Assembly: GCF_009884975.1 (NCBI RefSeq)
Contig: NZ_CP041970.1
Span: 2,046,001-2,110,000, forward strand
Length of the DNA: 64,000 nt
Source: Acinetobacter dispersus
GTDB taxonomy: Bacteria > Pseudomonadota > Gammaproteobacteria > Pseudomonadales > Moraxellaceae
Direction: 5' to 3'
A program made the position numbers and the translations under genes. A model generated the notes under the pieces. That model was given only the letters and a program-made list of their open reading frames with translations, did not search any database and was not told the DNA's origin. Within the stretch, counting starts at the first letter, position 1. The number at the start of each line of letters is the position of its first letter. This document shows, in pieces, positions 18,024 through 26,046 of this stretch.

Positions 18024-18173
18024 CATTAAACTTATGAAAGTTTAAACATATTGTCAGCATCGAATATAACCGCCAACCTTATAATACGCATTAACATTAC
18101 CCTATCGTGCTATATGGTCTAAACAGTTATAATTTCTTCCCCCCCAATAGCTCATAATTAACTTCTGATTGCC

Positions 18174-19514
18174 ATGCCCCAACAACCCTCTTATTGGCAA
18201 AATCTATTCCGCTTAGTTCATATTTATGCAGGAATATTTGTTGCGCCATTTATTTTTATTGCTGCGTTTACTGGCTTACTGTATGTCAGCACTCCGCAAT
18301 TAGAGCAATATCTTTATAAGGAGCAGTTGTATATACACAGTGAAAATCGCCCTCAACAACAACTGAGTCTGCAAGTTCTTGCAGCTCAGTCAAAGATGGC
18401 AGAATCAGCAAGAATTACTGAGGTACGCCCAGCACCTGCATCGGATCAAACCACTCGGGTTATTTATTCAGATCCAGAAAATAAACTGAATAACCAAGCA
18501 GTTTTTGTGAATCCGTATACATTAGAGGTTATGGGGCAATTACCTGTTTATGGTACGAGCGGTGTACTCCCCTTAAGAACGCTAATCGATCAACTCCACA
18601 GCAATTTACTTCTGGGTGACGTTGGAAGATTCTATAGTGAGCTTGCCGCAAGTTGGTTAGCAATTCTCAGTCTGTCAGGGCTTTATCATTGGTATATACG
18701 TAGAAAACATTTTAATCAGAGCAAGACTGTCCGAAAAAAAGTTTTAAAATGGCATAGCTCGATTGGAATTATTTTATTTCCACTCTTGCTGATTGTTGCG
18801 ATCACAGGTTTGACATGGTCTAAATGGACTGGAGAAAATATCCGTATACTTCGCCAAGCCTTGAGTTGGCAGACCCCAGCGCTCGTCAGCTCTCTTTCGG
18901 GTACGCATTTGGTTGATAGACATGTACATCATCATACCGATACGGGCCCAATGAACCATCAGCCACTTATTAAAGCAGAAAATTTTGATCAAGTGCTACA
19001 GGTTGCTAGACAAAATGGTATTCATAGTTCTGAACTTCAAATAAAGCCACCTACAAGGATTAATACAGCATGGACCGTATCAGAAATACGTCGTCGCTGG
19101 CCTACAGAAGCAGATAGTATCGCGATTGATCTGCAAAGTAATAAAGTGATTGATCATTTAAAATTTGAAGATTTTCCACTAGCAGCCAAACTAACCCGTT
19201 GGGGAGTGGATGCGCATATTGGTATTTTATTTGGTTGGATCAATCAACTCATCTTAATGATCTATTCGCTTGCTCTTTGCAGTATGATTCTTTTGGCCTT
19301 CTGGCTATGGAGTCGTACATTTAATTTAAAGCAGACAACCTCCAATTTCGTAAATCAGAGCTTACAACTTTGGGGAAGAGGTAACATAAAACAAAGATTT
19401 TCTCTTCTTCTATCTCTGGTTATCCTTCTAATTAGTTTGCCAACCTTGGCTATAAGCATAATCGTAGCTGTTACTTTTATCATGCTTAATCAGTATCAAT
19501 CCAAATTGTTATAA
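18174..19514 (+). CDS. PepSY-associated transmembrane protein, likely ferric-siderophore reductase
   Basis: A 446-residue inner-membrane protein of the PepSY_TM/PiuB type. The first helix reads LVHIYAGIFVAPFIFIAAFT (about residues 13-32), then comes a periplasmic PepSY-like region. Further helices lie near residues 155-172 (SGLYHWYI), 195-215 (WHSSIGIILFPLLLIVAITG), 350-385 and 410-440. The paired histidines in the helices could hold heme, as proposed for this family, which is linked to siderophore reduction or iron release. It starts at ATG 18174 after the receptor and is probably in the same iron-uptake unit. It is of usual length and intact. Confidence 0.85.
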   Translation: MPQQPSYWQNLFRLVHIYAGIFVAPFIFIAAFTGLLYVSTPQLEQYLYKEQLYIHSENRPQQQLSLQVLAAQSKMAESARITEVRPAPASDQTTRVIYSDPENKLNNQAVFVNPYTLEVMGQLPVYGTSGVLPLRTLIDQLHSNLLLGDVGRFYSELAASWLAILSLSGLYHWYIRRKHFNQSKTVRKKVLKWHSSIGIILFPLLLIVAITGLTWSKWTGENIRILRQALSWQTPALVSSLSGTHLVDRHVHHHTDTGPMNHQPLIKAENFDQVLQVARQNGIHSSELQIKPPTRINTAWTVSEIRRRWPTEADSIAIDLQSNKVIDHLKFEDFPLAAKLTRWGVDAHIGILFGWINQLILMIYSLALCSMILLAFWLWSRTFNLKQTTSNFVNQSLQLWGRGNIKQRFSLLLSLVILLISLPTLAISIIVAVTFIMLNQYQSKLL

Positions 19515-19646
19515 TGCTATGTTTATGCACTAAAAAAATTGTGCCTATCCATTCTAATAGCCAATTATATCGAGCTGGAAGTCTTCAAAGAACTGATAAG
19601 ATGAACCCGTATTAGTCTTTAAAATTTCAACATAACTATTTTCAAT

Positions 19647-20207
19647 TTATTGTTTCTGCGGAGTCCGAACCAGCTTAGAAGTATCATATCCATAATCGTG
19701 TGCAGTTTGCACATACGATTGATACGTTGCTGCATCCAGATTCGGCTCTCTTGATAATATCCATAGGTACTTATGAGATGGGCCTCCTACCAATGCTACT
19801 CGGTAGTCAGAATCAACTCTTAGAACCCAGTAATCTCCTTTAGTGAACGGAATCCATCTTAATCCAGAAGGTAAGAAGCTAACTTTTAGCATACTATTCC
19901 CTTCATTTTGGGGATAAGCAATACCTTCAGAACTAATCGTTTCTCCTGTTTTTGTACGACAACTATTAATTACAGCAATAGTTTTATCATAGTTGATCGA
20001 ATAATTGGCTGTAGTATCACTCACACATTTTCGCTGAAAATACATCGGAAAGTGTGCTATTTCATACCACTTACCGACATACTTATCTACCTCAACCTTA
20101 TCCACAGCTTTAGGAGTATTGATTTCTGCATACGCTGCAAAAGAGCCTAAAAATCCTAAAGAAGCAATCAAACCTGAAAAAATCATTGTTCGTTTAATAA
20201 GCTGCAT
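19647..20207 (-). CDS. Blc-type lipocalin
   Basis: A 186-residue lipocalin. A signal peptide (residues 1 to about 28, ending SFAAYA-E) has no lipobox cysteine, so unlike E. coli Blc the protein is probably soluble in the periplasm. The lipocalin motif VDKYVGKWYEIAHFPMYFQR (about residues 40-59) and the later YRVALVGGPSHKYLWILSR (about 134-152) match bacterial lipocalins, which bind fatty acids or lysophospholipids. It is convergent to the PepSY gene and is the last gene before the island remnants. The spacer 20208-20388 holds only AT-rich sequence, presumably its promoter. Confidence 0.88.
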   Translation of the reverse strand: MQLIKRTMIFSGLIASLGFLGSFAAYAEINTPKAVDKVEVDKYVGKWYEIAHFPMYFQRKCVSDTTANYSINYDKTIAVINSCRTKTGETISSEGIAYPQNEGNSMLKVSFLPSGLRWIPFTKGDYWVLRVDSDYRVALVGGPSHKYLWILSREPNLDAATYQSYVQTAHDYGYDTSKLVRTPQKQ

Positions 20208-20388
20208 AAATAACGCCTTTCACATTTATAATAGTACTAAATTAATGGAAACTGACGTGAATAAATTGTGAAAATAAGATCTTTTATACATTAAATAATA
20301 AAATATAGACATTTATTACCAATTTTAATCCATGAAAAAATTCAACAATCAATTTAACTAACTATGCATTTATTAAGACTTTTTTGCC

Positions 20389-20690
20389 TCACTCTCTCCG
20401 TATAAAATTTTTATCAATATCCACACTATCTTTACTTTCTACCTTATACCTGGCTTTGGCATAAACTTGCCGTGCAAAATGATCTAATGCCTCCTGATAA
20501 AATCCTGCTGCCTTGCTCTCGTTATCAAAATTTTTTGGCTGAGCTAATTGCTTCTTGTAAAATGAAACCATCACGTAATGTTAAGTCCACATAGTAGATC
20601 GGCGTTCGATAACTTTGAGTCGTGCTCTTGTATCTTAAAGTCAGTTACAAAAGTAGGCATGAAAGCAGGTCACCAAATGTAAAGGTCTTT
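20389..20690 (-). pseudogene. Fossil of a recombination-directionality-factor-like gene (second copy)
   Basis: The minus strand reads FGDLLSCLLL, an in-frame stop, then STTQSYRTPIYYVDLTLRDG and LQEAISSAKKF. After a frameshift it continues ESKAAGFYQEALDHFARQVY to a stop at 20389. This aligns with the C-terminal half of the intact protein encoded at 33719-34621 (STTQSYRTPIYYVDLTLRDG, then KVTGFYQEALDHVARHGYG). The N-terminal half is missing. It shows that a second related mobile element once lay here, to the left of the present island. The short open frame 20389-20574 is part of this wreck, not a gene of its own. Confidence 0.85.
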
Positions 20691-20706
20691 TATAAATCTG
20701 CGACAT

Positions 20707-21183
20707 TCAATAAATCTTATATCTAAATTTTTGCATCTTGCATGGTATGTTTAGCTTAACGTACCACTTATCACCCTTTGGATTACCCATAATAATTGCT
20801 TCAACTTCAAAAGCATCATTTTTAGATAGGTTCTTTGTTTTTATAAAATTACAGAATTCTTTGGCACTATCAGCATTTAAATAACCGACTCGCATTGCAT
20901 CTATGTAAACACCTACTTCACCTGTATCTTCTTGTGCAACTATGGCGTCTTTTTTAACTTTAATGAATTTTTCACTATCAATTCCAATAACAGTTTTTAA
21001 TTCATTTTGATAAAGCACCACAATAACTTCATGCTCATACTCTTCATCTTTCTCATAAAAAATCTTTCCTACAATATTTAATGTGAAATTAGGGAACTCT
21101 TGGACTCTATTCCTATTACTTATCTTTTTTCCGAATAAAATATATAGGACCCAAATCACTATTATTGCAAATACCCAAATCAT
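20707..21183 (-). CDS. Uncharacterised membrane-anchored protein, 158 residues
   Basis: Not recognised. One N-terminal membrane helix (WVFAIIVIWVLYILFG, about residues 3-18) is followed by lysines, so the remainder probably faces the cytoplasm. The soluble part contains VGVYIDAMRVGYLNADSAKE (about 91-110), a pattern loosely like HIRAN-type domains, which also have a V-G-Y-L core; this is only suggestive. The gene opens at ATG 21183 and is intact. It is the first of a run of small minus-strand genes in the older island unit, right after the fossil RDF gene. Codon use is strongly AT-rich, in line with acquired cargo. Confidence 0.65.
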   Translation of the reverse strand: MIWVFAIIVIWVLYILFGKKISNRNRVQEFPNFTLNIVGKIFYEKDEEYEHEVIVVLYQNELKTVIGIDSEKFIKVKKDAIVAQEDTGEVGVYIDAMRVGYLNADSAKEFCNFIKTKNLSKNDAFEVEAIIMGNPKGDKWYVKLNIPCKMQKFRYKIY

Positions 21184-21324
21184 AATTATTTACTCTTATA
21201 AATCGCATCACTCACTATAAAAAAATAGAAAATTCACCATAGATAATTAATCACAACAAATAGAGAGCTTATTATAGCTCTCTATAAATAGGCATAAGCC
21301 TACACAATCTTAAAATAATAATGA

Positions 21325-21486
21325 TTATTTATGCTGCTCATTACTTTCTTTAGGTTGTTTGGTGTCTGGTTGTTGTGAACCAGGCTGCTCAGGTGGATTT
21401 TTTTTTGGCTCAGACTGCTGTTGCTGCCCTGGTGATGGATTTTGCTGATTAGCCTGTTGTTTTGAATTATCTTGATTCTGAGACAT
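21325..21486 (-). CDS. Small disordered Gln/Pro-rich protein, 53 residues
   Basis: This short gene reads MSQNQDNSKQQANQQNPSPG, then PEQPGSQQPDTKQPKES, and ends at TAA 21325-21327. AGGAGAGACAC lies just upstream of the ATG, which supports translation. The composition is almost wholly Q, N, P, S, K and E, so the protein must be disordered. A second small gene of the same style lies at 25271-25447. No function can be given; roles as a secreted or stress-protective peptide are only guesses. Confidence 0.6.
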   Translation of the reverse strand: MSQNQDNSKQQANQQNPSPGQQQQSEPKKNPPEQPGSQQPDTKQPKESNEQHK

Positions 21487-21657
21487 TAGTGTCTCTCCTA
21501 TCTAATGATGTGTAGATAATTATCTAGCACTCAACCACCATAGACCTTTAATCGAATTATAGATATAGCTTAAATGCACTTACTTGTAAGTAAAAATATA
21601 TAATCACTCTAACATTTTAATAAATATAAGCATTCTCAGGTATAAAAATTATTAAAT

Positions 21658-22122
21658 TTAAATGGAATTATTATATCTTTTATAATTATCATAAAATTCT
21701 CTAGAATTAAACCCAGAAAGTATCTCAGCTTTACTTCCACCCTCCCATTCTTTAGAAATTTTACTTAAATATTTCAAATAAATATATTCAGAAGGAATAT
21801 TTAATTTAATAGCAGGCGGAGCTTTCCTCCCTCCTGTAGTTATTTTTTCAATAAATCCAGCTAGCCAAAGAATAAATTCATACTTATTCTCACAATTTGG
21901 TATCAGACTGATATCAAGACTTAAAAATTTAATCTCAGTTTCATTCTTAAACCCTTGTCTAAAATAAATATGATTAAATTTTAGCTGAATATTTGTTCCA
22001 ACTATCTCTTTCTTTAACTCTCTTATTAGCAAGTTCAACCAATTATTTGATTTAGATGACAATTTATTTCTACTATATAAGGAACTGTATAGCTTTTCCG
22101 CTACTTCTAGATAACTTTCCAT
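21658..22122 (-). CDS. Uncharacterised 154-residue protein
   Basis: I do not recognise this family. The sequence is rich in Lys, Asn, Ile and Tyr. It has an N-terminal helix (LEVAEKLYSSLYSRNKLSSK), a central region with KFNHIYFRQGFKNETEIKFL, a short hydrophobic stretch, YEFILWLAGFIEKITTGGRK (about residues 81-100), and a polar tail. There is no signal peptide. It sits alone between two AT-rich gaps on the minus strand of the older island unit. The open frame is intact with an ATG start. Small cargo proteins like this often act as immunity or defence factors, but nothing in the sequence proves it. Confidence 0.6.
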   Translation of the reverse strand: MESYLEVAEKLYSSLYSRNKLSSKSNNWLNLLIRELKKEIVGTNIQLKFNHIYFRQGFKNETEIKFLSLDISLIPNCENKYEFILWLAGFIEKITTGGRKAPPAIKLNIPSEYIYLKYLSKISKEWEGGSKAEILSGFNSREFYDNYKRYNNSI

Positions 22123-22273
22123 TTTTTACTCTACTTTATGTTTCGTAGACAACAAAATAACATGTTATACATTTAATTGATTTATATTTATTATTAAAAG
22201 TCATTTGCAAACTATACACCAGAGATTTTAAATGGGTCTTTTAAAATATAAATTTCAACAAACTAAAAAATAT

Positions 22274-22594
22274 TCATTCAACTTTTCCAATCAATTTTGC
22301 TTGTACAAGCAAAGGAACTGATTGTAAATTTTCTACATTTCCATGCAAAATATAACCTTGATTATTCTCTTGAAAACTTAGATTAAGTTTTAACGATCCG
22401 AAATCCCCAAAAAGAGAATGAACATTTACATTGTGCTTATTTAGACTCAAAACCAATCTGTTTTCTTCAATTATTCCATTATATGAATAGGTTATATCTC
22501 CTCCATTAACCACACTATCATCAACTACAAGAATCCCACTCCCAAAGTCTTTATCTTGACTTTTAAATGTAAGCAAATAAATTCCGTCTTTCAT
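22274..22594 (-). CDS. GrlR-like regulatory protein
   Basis: 106 residues from the ATG at 22594; a TTG seven codons earlier is less likely. The pattern MKDGIYLLTFKSQDKDFGSG, then VNGGDITYSYNGII, matches GrlR-type beta-barrel proteins, known in enteropathogenic E. coli as negative regulators that bind the transcription factor GrlA. GrlR-like proteins occur widely outside type III secretion loci, usually with unknown partners. No GrlA or secretion genes are visible in this window, so its target is unknown. It is divergent from the SRAP gene, with about 180 bp between the two starts. Confidence 0.6.
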   Translation of the reverse strand: MKDGIYLLTFKSQDKDFGSGILVVDDSVVNGGDITYSYNGIIEENRLVLSLNKHNVNVHSLFGDFGSLKLNLSFQENNQGYILHGNVENLQSVPLLVQAKLIGKVE

Positions 22595-22772
22595 AATTAT
22601 CTCAATAATAGACAACTGAACATACAGTTACCTCTACATTAGCCCGATCTCTAAGAAATGTATTCATTTTGAGTACATTAAATGTAATATCATATATTTA
22701 AATATTATTTTTATCTCCACAAAAAACCCTGCTATATTAAATATTACTCACTTGATATAAGTGGTGATTCAA

Positions 22773-23417
22773 ATGTGTTCTAATTACGAACCAATTTCAA
22801 AAAATCGTGCTCATCTCCTCGATCTTTATGAACCTACTTTCGATTATAATTCAGACATTTACCCAAGTTATAATGCCCCAATTTTGATTTCTACTAACGA
22901 AAATATTGAATGGCACTCTGCCCGTTTCGGTCTGATACCCTTTTGGACTGAGGATTTGGAAAGGGTTCAAAATACATTTAATGCTCAATGTGAAACCATT
23001 GCTACTAAACGCAGCTTTAAGAATGCTTGGAAGAATAACCAATTCTGTCTAATACCAGTTGAAACTATCTTTGAACCTAAATATATAGACGGCAAAGCTA
23101 TATGGTATGGAATTTATCGACAAGACAGCATGCCATTTACATTGGCTGGACTCTATGAGCAATCAAGTATTAACGGTAAGTCAATCATCTCTATGACGAT
23201 GATTACAATCAATGCTGATTCACACCCTTTCATGCAACATTTTCATGCACCTGAAGATGAAAAGAGATCTGTTGTTGTTATTCCACGAGATAGGCGAAAT
23301 AACTGGCTAAGATGTGACAATGAGGAAGCAACTCAATTTTTGCATGAATTCTCCCCAGATGATTACACTGCAGCACCAAAATTCGATATGCATAAATTTC
23401 GGCCAAACACACATTAA
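22773..23417 (+). CDS. SRAP-family (HMCES/YedK-like) protein
   Basis: 214 residues. The start is the ATG at 22773 rather than the upstream GTG, because the family needs Cys as residue 2, freed by removal of the initiator Met (MCSNYEPI). Other family marks are NAQCETIATKRSFKNAWKN (about residues 71-89, with the catalytic Asn) and SHPFMQHFHAPEDEKRSVVV (about 153-172, His region). The usual YEW triad region reads IFEPKY, so this is a divergent member. SRAP proteins form a stable thiazolidine link with abasic sites in single-stranded DNA. It is one of only two plus-strand genes in the older cargo block, and a strong terminator follows. Confidence 0.85.
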   Translation: MCSNYEPISKNRAHLLDLYEPTFDYNSDIYPSYNAPILISTNENIEWHSARFGLIPFWTEDLERVQNTFNAQCETIATKRSFKNAWKNNQFCLIPVETIFEPKYIDGKAIWYGIYRQDSMPFTLAGLYEQSSINGKSIISMTMITINADSHPFMQHFHAPEDEKRSVVVIPRDRRNNWLRCDNEEATQFLHEFSPDDYTAAPKFDMHKFRPNTH

Positions 23418-23436
23418 AATATGAGAAATTTCAGTT

Positions 23437-23469
23437 AAATAAAAAAGCCCCCCGAGGGCTTTTTATTTA
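23437..23469. terminator. Bidirectional terminator between convergent genes
   Basis: AAATAAAAAAGCCC pairs with GGGCTTTTTATTT across a 5-base loop. It has T tails in both directions and lies exactly between the SRAP gene and the minus-strand gene that ends at 23467. Confidence 0.88.
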
Positions 23470-23835
23470 AAAAGATTTAATCTCAGCTAAATACGAAAAT
23501 CCTAACTTTGATCTATAAACTTTTACTTTCATTCCTTTATGGAGTTTTCGCTCCACCACTTTCATTTGTTTAGTATCTTCATTTTTTTCCTCTTGAGTAG
23601 GAATAAATATATTTAAATATTTTTCACTATTAGTAATTTTTAATTTCAACCCAAAATTTGCTGTCAGTCTTGCATCATCGCAATTTGAGAAATATCCATT
23701 TGATTCAATTTCAACTACTCCACCACCAAATTCTGACATATAAGATGGCTGGACTTCTGAATCCAGAGTAATTCTAATTTCAGTTCTAGTTTCAATATCC
23801 TTGTCTAATTCTTGCAACCACATTGTGAAACTCAT
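23467..23835 (-). CDS. Uncharacterised 122-residue protein
   Basis: Not recognised. The chain is acidic at the N-terminus (WLQELDKDIETRTEIRITLD), with a glycine-rich turn (SEFGGGVVEIESNGYFSNCD) and a basic end (VERKLHKGMKVKVYRSKLGF). Alternating strands suggest a small beta-fold domain of the size seen in immunity proteins; this is inference from shape only. Start at ATG 23835 or at the Met four codons later. The ending shares the terminator with the SRAP gene. Confidence 0.6.
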   Translation of the reverse strand: MSFTMWLQELDKDIETRTEIRITLDSEVQPSYMSEFGGGVVEIESNGYFSNCDDARLTANFGLKLKITNSEKYLNIFIPTQEEKNEDTKQMKVVERKLHKGMKVKVYRSKLGFSYLAEIKSF

Positions 23836-23984
23836 AGGCTCACCAGTTTAAGTTGTTTTTTTCAATTCACTTGAACAACTAGACTAACATACTACAACCC
23901 AAGACGCCTTAACTTCACCTTTTACAGATTCATTTCTCATACATCTACAATGCTGTAATTCTTGAATATTTGATGACTAGAACT

Positions 23985-24395
23985 TTAAATTTTTTTATCA
24001 AAATAATGTCGCTGATAAGCATCAATCAGCTCACGCTGAATATAAAATTGGACAGCAATCATCCTTGGATCATTTCTGCATGTACTTAAATTTTCTCCTG
24101 CACTTTTATCAGCTTTTTCAAATTTTCTAATTAAAATTAAATCCTTAGGCTTAGCATTGTAAGCATTAATTGCTTTAGTTAAATCTACATGGGATAAGTA
24201 CTTAAAGTCACCTAGCATATTTTCTACAATAATTAACTCGCATCCAGCAATTGTTAAAGAAACACCTTCAAGAGATTGAGGCTCTTTGTGCATTTCTCCA
24301 TAAGTTAGAATACTTAAAAATAAAATTTCAGGGGATTCGTTGTATTTCTCTTCGTAATCAATTTGAGCATCATAAATCCTATTTATAATTTTCAT
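23985..24395 (-). CDS. Uncharacterised 136-residue protein
   Basis: Not recognised. It is a mixed alpha/beta sequence starting MKIINRIYDAQIDYEEKYNE, with LTIAGCELIIVENM in the middle and a helical C-terminus QFYIQRELIDAYQRHYFDKK. No membrane segment or known motif is seen. It is followed upstream on the same strand by the HNH-like gene (24428-24706), with 32 bp between them, so the two could be co-transcribed. Intact and AT-rich like its neighbours. Confidence 0.6.
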   Translation of the reverse strand: MKIINRIYDAQIDYEEKYNESPEILFLSILTYGEMHKEPQSLEGVSLTIAGCELIIVENMLGDFKYLSHVDLTKAINAYNAKPKDLILIRKFEKADKSAGENLSTCRNDPRMIAVQFYIQRELIDAYQRHYFDKKI

Positions 24396-24427
24396 GGATT
24401 ATGTCTTTTTTAGTATAGAAAATCATA

Positions 24428-24706
24428 TTAAAAAACATCACCCTGATTCCTAATAATCAACATCAACTTAGTCTTTTCAAGCATTTGATAAAACCATTCA
24501 ACTGACTGTGATCGATTCATCTTTTGGAACTGATCATATTCAATATGGTGGTTCCTACATAGAGGAATTATAAAGGAATCACTTGCTTTGGCACTTGATT
24601 CCTTTAAAAGATCAACTTGATTATTTTGTGCTACTTCTACGGGCGAATTACCGCAAATCACACAAGGCAGTCTCTTTATTTCGCTTAAAAACTTTTGTGA
24701 GCACAT
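24428..24706 (-). CDS. Small HNH-like zinc-finger protein with altered active site
   Basis: A 92-residue protein with two Cys/His pairs: PCVICG (about residues 15-20) and IPLCRNHHIEYDQF (about 47-60). This is the layout of small phage HNH proteins (DUF968/Ref-like), in which the zinc is held by C-x2-C and C-x2-H. In active members the first strand reads like E-x-H-H or E-A-H; here it is EVAQNNQ, so the general-base His appears replaced by Gln. It may therefore be a non-cleaving DNA-binding relic. It lies between two unknown small genes on the minus strand. Confidence 0.6.
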   Translation of the reverse strand: MCSQKFLSEIKRLPCVICGNSPVEVAQNNQVDLLKESSAKASDSFIIPLCRNHHIEYDQFQKMNRSQSVEWFYQMLEKTKLMLIIRNQGDVF

Positions 24707-24774
24707 TTAGATAACCTCACCTTTATAACTCATACAGAGTATTAAAATTTTGGCACCGAACAAAAAATAAAGCG

Positions 24775-24972
24775 CTACTCAATACTCTTCATTTGTCTGT
24801 GTCGCTTATAAAGTCCGAGAAATTGTTTTCGTGCTTTAATTTCATTTCCACTAAATGGCAGAAATAACATAACTTGTTCAATAGTCATTGAATTGTTCTC
24901 TATAAGACATGAATCTTGGTCATTTGACCAATTTGATTCTTTTGCTTTTAAACCTCTTTGCTTTCTTTTCAT
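24775..24972 (-). CDS. Uncharacterised small basic protein, 65 residues
   Basis: Not recognised. A basic start (MKRKQRGLKAKESNWSNDQD) is followed by a region with spaced helices (MTIEQVMLFLPFSGNEIKAR) and a basic end. The middle resembles a short homeodomain/SANT-like helix-turn-helix of the kind that tests whether a chain of helices fits DNA, but the similarity is weak. It sits 68 bp before the HNH-like gene on the same strand. The gap 24973-25270 that follows holds only AT-rich sequence with no gene I can support. Confidence 0.5.
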   Translation of the reverse strand: MKRKQRGLKAKESNWSNDQDSCLIENNSMTIEQVMLFLPFSGNEIKARKQFLGLYKRHRQMKSIE

Positions 24973-25270
24973 TTGAAGTAATTACTTTTCAATATGGCTT
25001 TATAAATATCACATCTAAGTAATTAGATTTTTTTAAATATTAGATTTGTAATCTTTATGTACCTGCCCTTGAAATTATTGAGAGCAGGTAATGCTTTTTA
25101 AATTATAGTAATCAACACTTAATATTTATTTGAATTTATTTAAGAAACATTTCAGAGATATATTGTTGAGTTCACCTACATATCCCTACAAATACTTCTT
25201 AAAGCTACTGTAGTGTAAGCAAAATAACCGCGTACTATGGGCTCTCCATAGCCAAACAAAGAAGATTAAA

Positions 25271-25447
25271 ATGTCTGATTTTAAAGATTTTTCTAAGAAA
25301 GCGACTAAAGACAACGAAGCGGCACATCAAGTTCAAGCGAATGAACATACTCAGGTAAATACTCCTAACAGTCCTCAAACCACTCCTAAACCTGAAGACT
25401 CTCCGAAACCACAGGATTCGCAAGAACCTGAGACTAACAACAAATAA
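25271..25447 (+). CDS. Small disordered Pro/Glu-rich protein, 58 residues
   Basis: ATG at 25271, TAA at 25445-25447, with AAGAAG about seven bases upstream. The start MSDFKDFSKKATKDNEAAHQ is helical and charged. The remainder is a Pro/Thr/Ser/Glu/Gln tail (SPQTTPKPEDSPKPQDSQEP) that must be disordered. The style matches the 53-residue protein at 21325-21486. A strong hairpin terminator lies 156 bp downstream. The function is unknown. The overlapping minus-strand frame is arginine- and phenylalanine-rich, as expected of a shadow. Confidence 0.6.
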   Translation: MSDFKDFSKKATKDNEAAHQVQANEHTQVNTPNSPQTTPKPEDSPKPQDSQEPETNNK

Positions 25448-25602
25448 TTTCTTATTATCAGTGCCTAAGAAACTGATTTAAGGTACTGTTATTATAGAGA
25501 ATAAATTAGTGCACTGATTTATTTTACTATTCATTAATTTTATCCCTTTGATTGGTTTAGTTGTTTAAGAAATTGCAATTATCCATTAACTAAAGAAGAT
25601 AT

Positions 25603-25633
25603 AAAAAGTCTCTCAGATCTGAGGGACTTTTTT
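25603..25633 (+). terminator. Rho-independent terminator
   Basis: AAAAAGTC and GACTTTTT enclose a nearly palindromic centre (TCTCAGATCTGAGG), giving a stem of up to 15 bp with a T run on the plus side. It fits as terminator for the small gene ending at 25447; no gene is seen between them. Confidence 0.75.
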
Positions 25634-25696
25634 AATTCATGTATCTAATATTTAGAATTGTATAAATTATCGTAAGAACAATGGACTAAGATTTAT

Positions 25697-25729
25697 AAAA
25701 CCCTAAAACCATATGGCTTTTAGGGTTTT
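25697..25729 (-). terminator. Terminator for the minus-strand gene 25745-25966
   Basis: AAAACCCTAAAA pairs with TTTTAGGGTTTT around a 9-base loop. It lies 16 bp after the stop of the minus-strand gene and is T-rich on that strand. Confidence 0.75.
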
Positions 25730-25744
25730 CCTTAAGAATTGAGA

Positions 25745-25966
25745 TCATTTATCATGTAAATATTTTTCAATTCGTTCATATACATACTTTCTATCTAGAC
25801 TTTCAGGTATCCAAAAGATATGTGTAATATGATCTTTCTCAAATACATTACGAATATATTCAGTACATTCTGACGTATCCATATGAGAAATTTTGAATGT
25901 ATCGGACTTGTATTCTTCTATTGGTAGAATCTGGCCATCCAAAACACCAGAAATAAAAATATTCAT
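25745..25966 (-). CDS. Uncharacterised 73-residue protein
   Basis: Started at the ATG at 25966, which has GAGAG eight bases upstream; an in-frame TTG lies six codons earlier. The chain begins MNIFISGVLDGQILPIEEYK and ends with a helix RKYVYERIEKYLHDK. A small alpha/beta domain is likely. Not recognised, and no motif tells its role. Well separated from its neighbours, with its own terminator. Confidence 0.55.
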   Translation of the reverse strand: MNIFISGVLDGQILPIEEYKSDTFKISHMDTSECTEYIRNVFEKDHITHIFWIPESLDRKYVYERIEKYLHDK

Positions 25967-26046
25967 TTCGTGGCTCTCTAACAAATAATCACTATAGCAT
26001 GTATAAAAAGGAACCTTTTAGATTGAGATTTTACTTACATTTATTT

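Noticed and set aside
19640..19680. GGAGTCCGAACC, similar to the tmRNA T-arm GGAGTCGAACC
   Set aside because: It is part of the lipocalin coding end (VRTPQK), and the sequence around it does not match the ssrA core, so it is not an att site.
25235..25423. Open frame of 62 codons on the minus strand
   Set aside because: It lies opposite the small plus-strand gene 25271-25447, is made of Arg, Phe and Leu as expected for the complement of a P/E/K-rich gene, and has no ribosome site.
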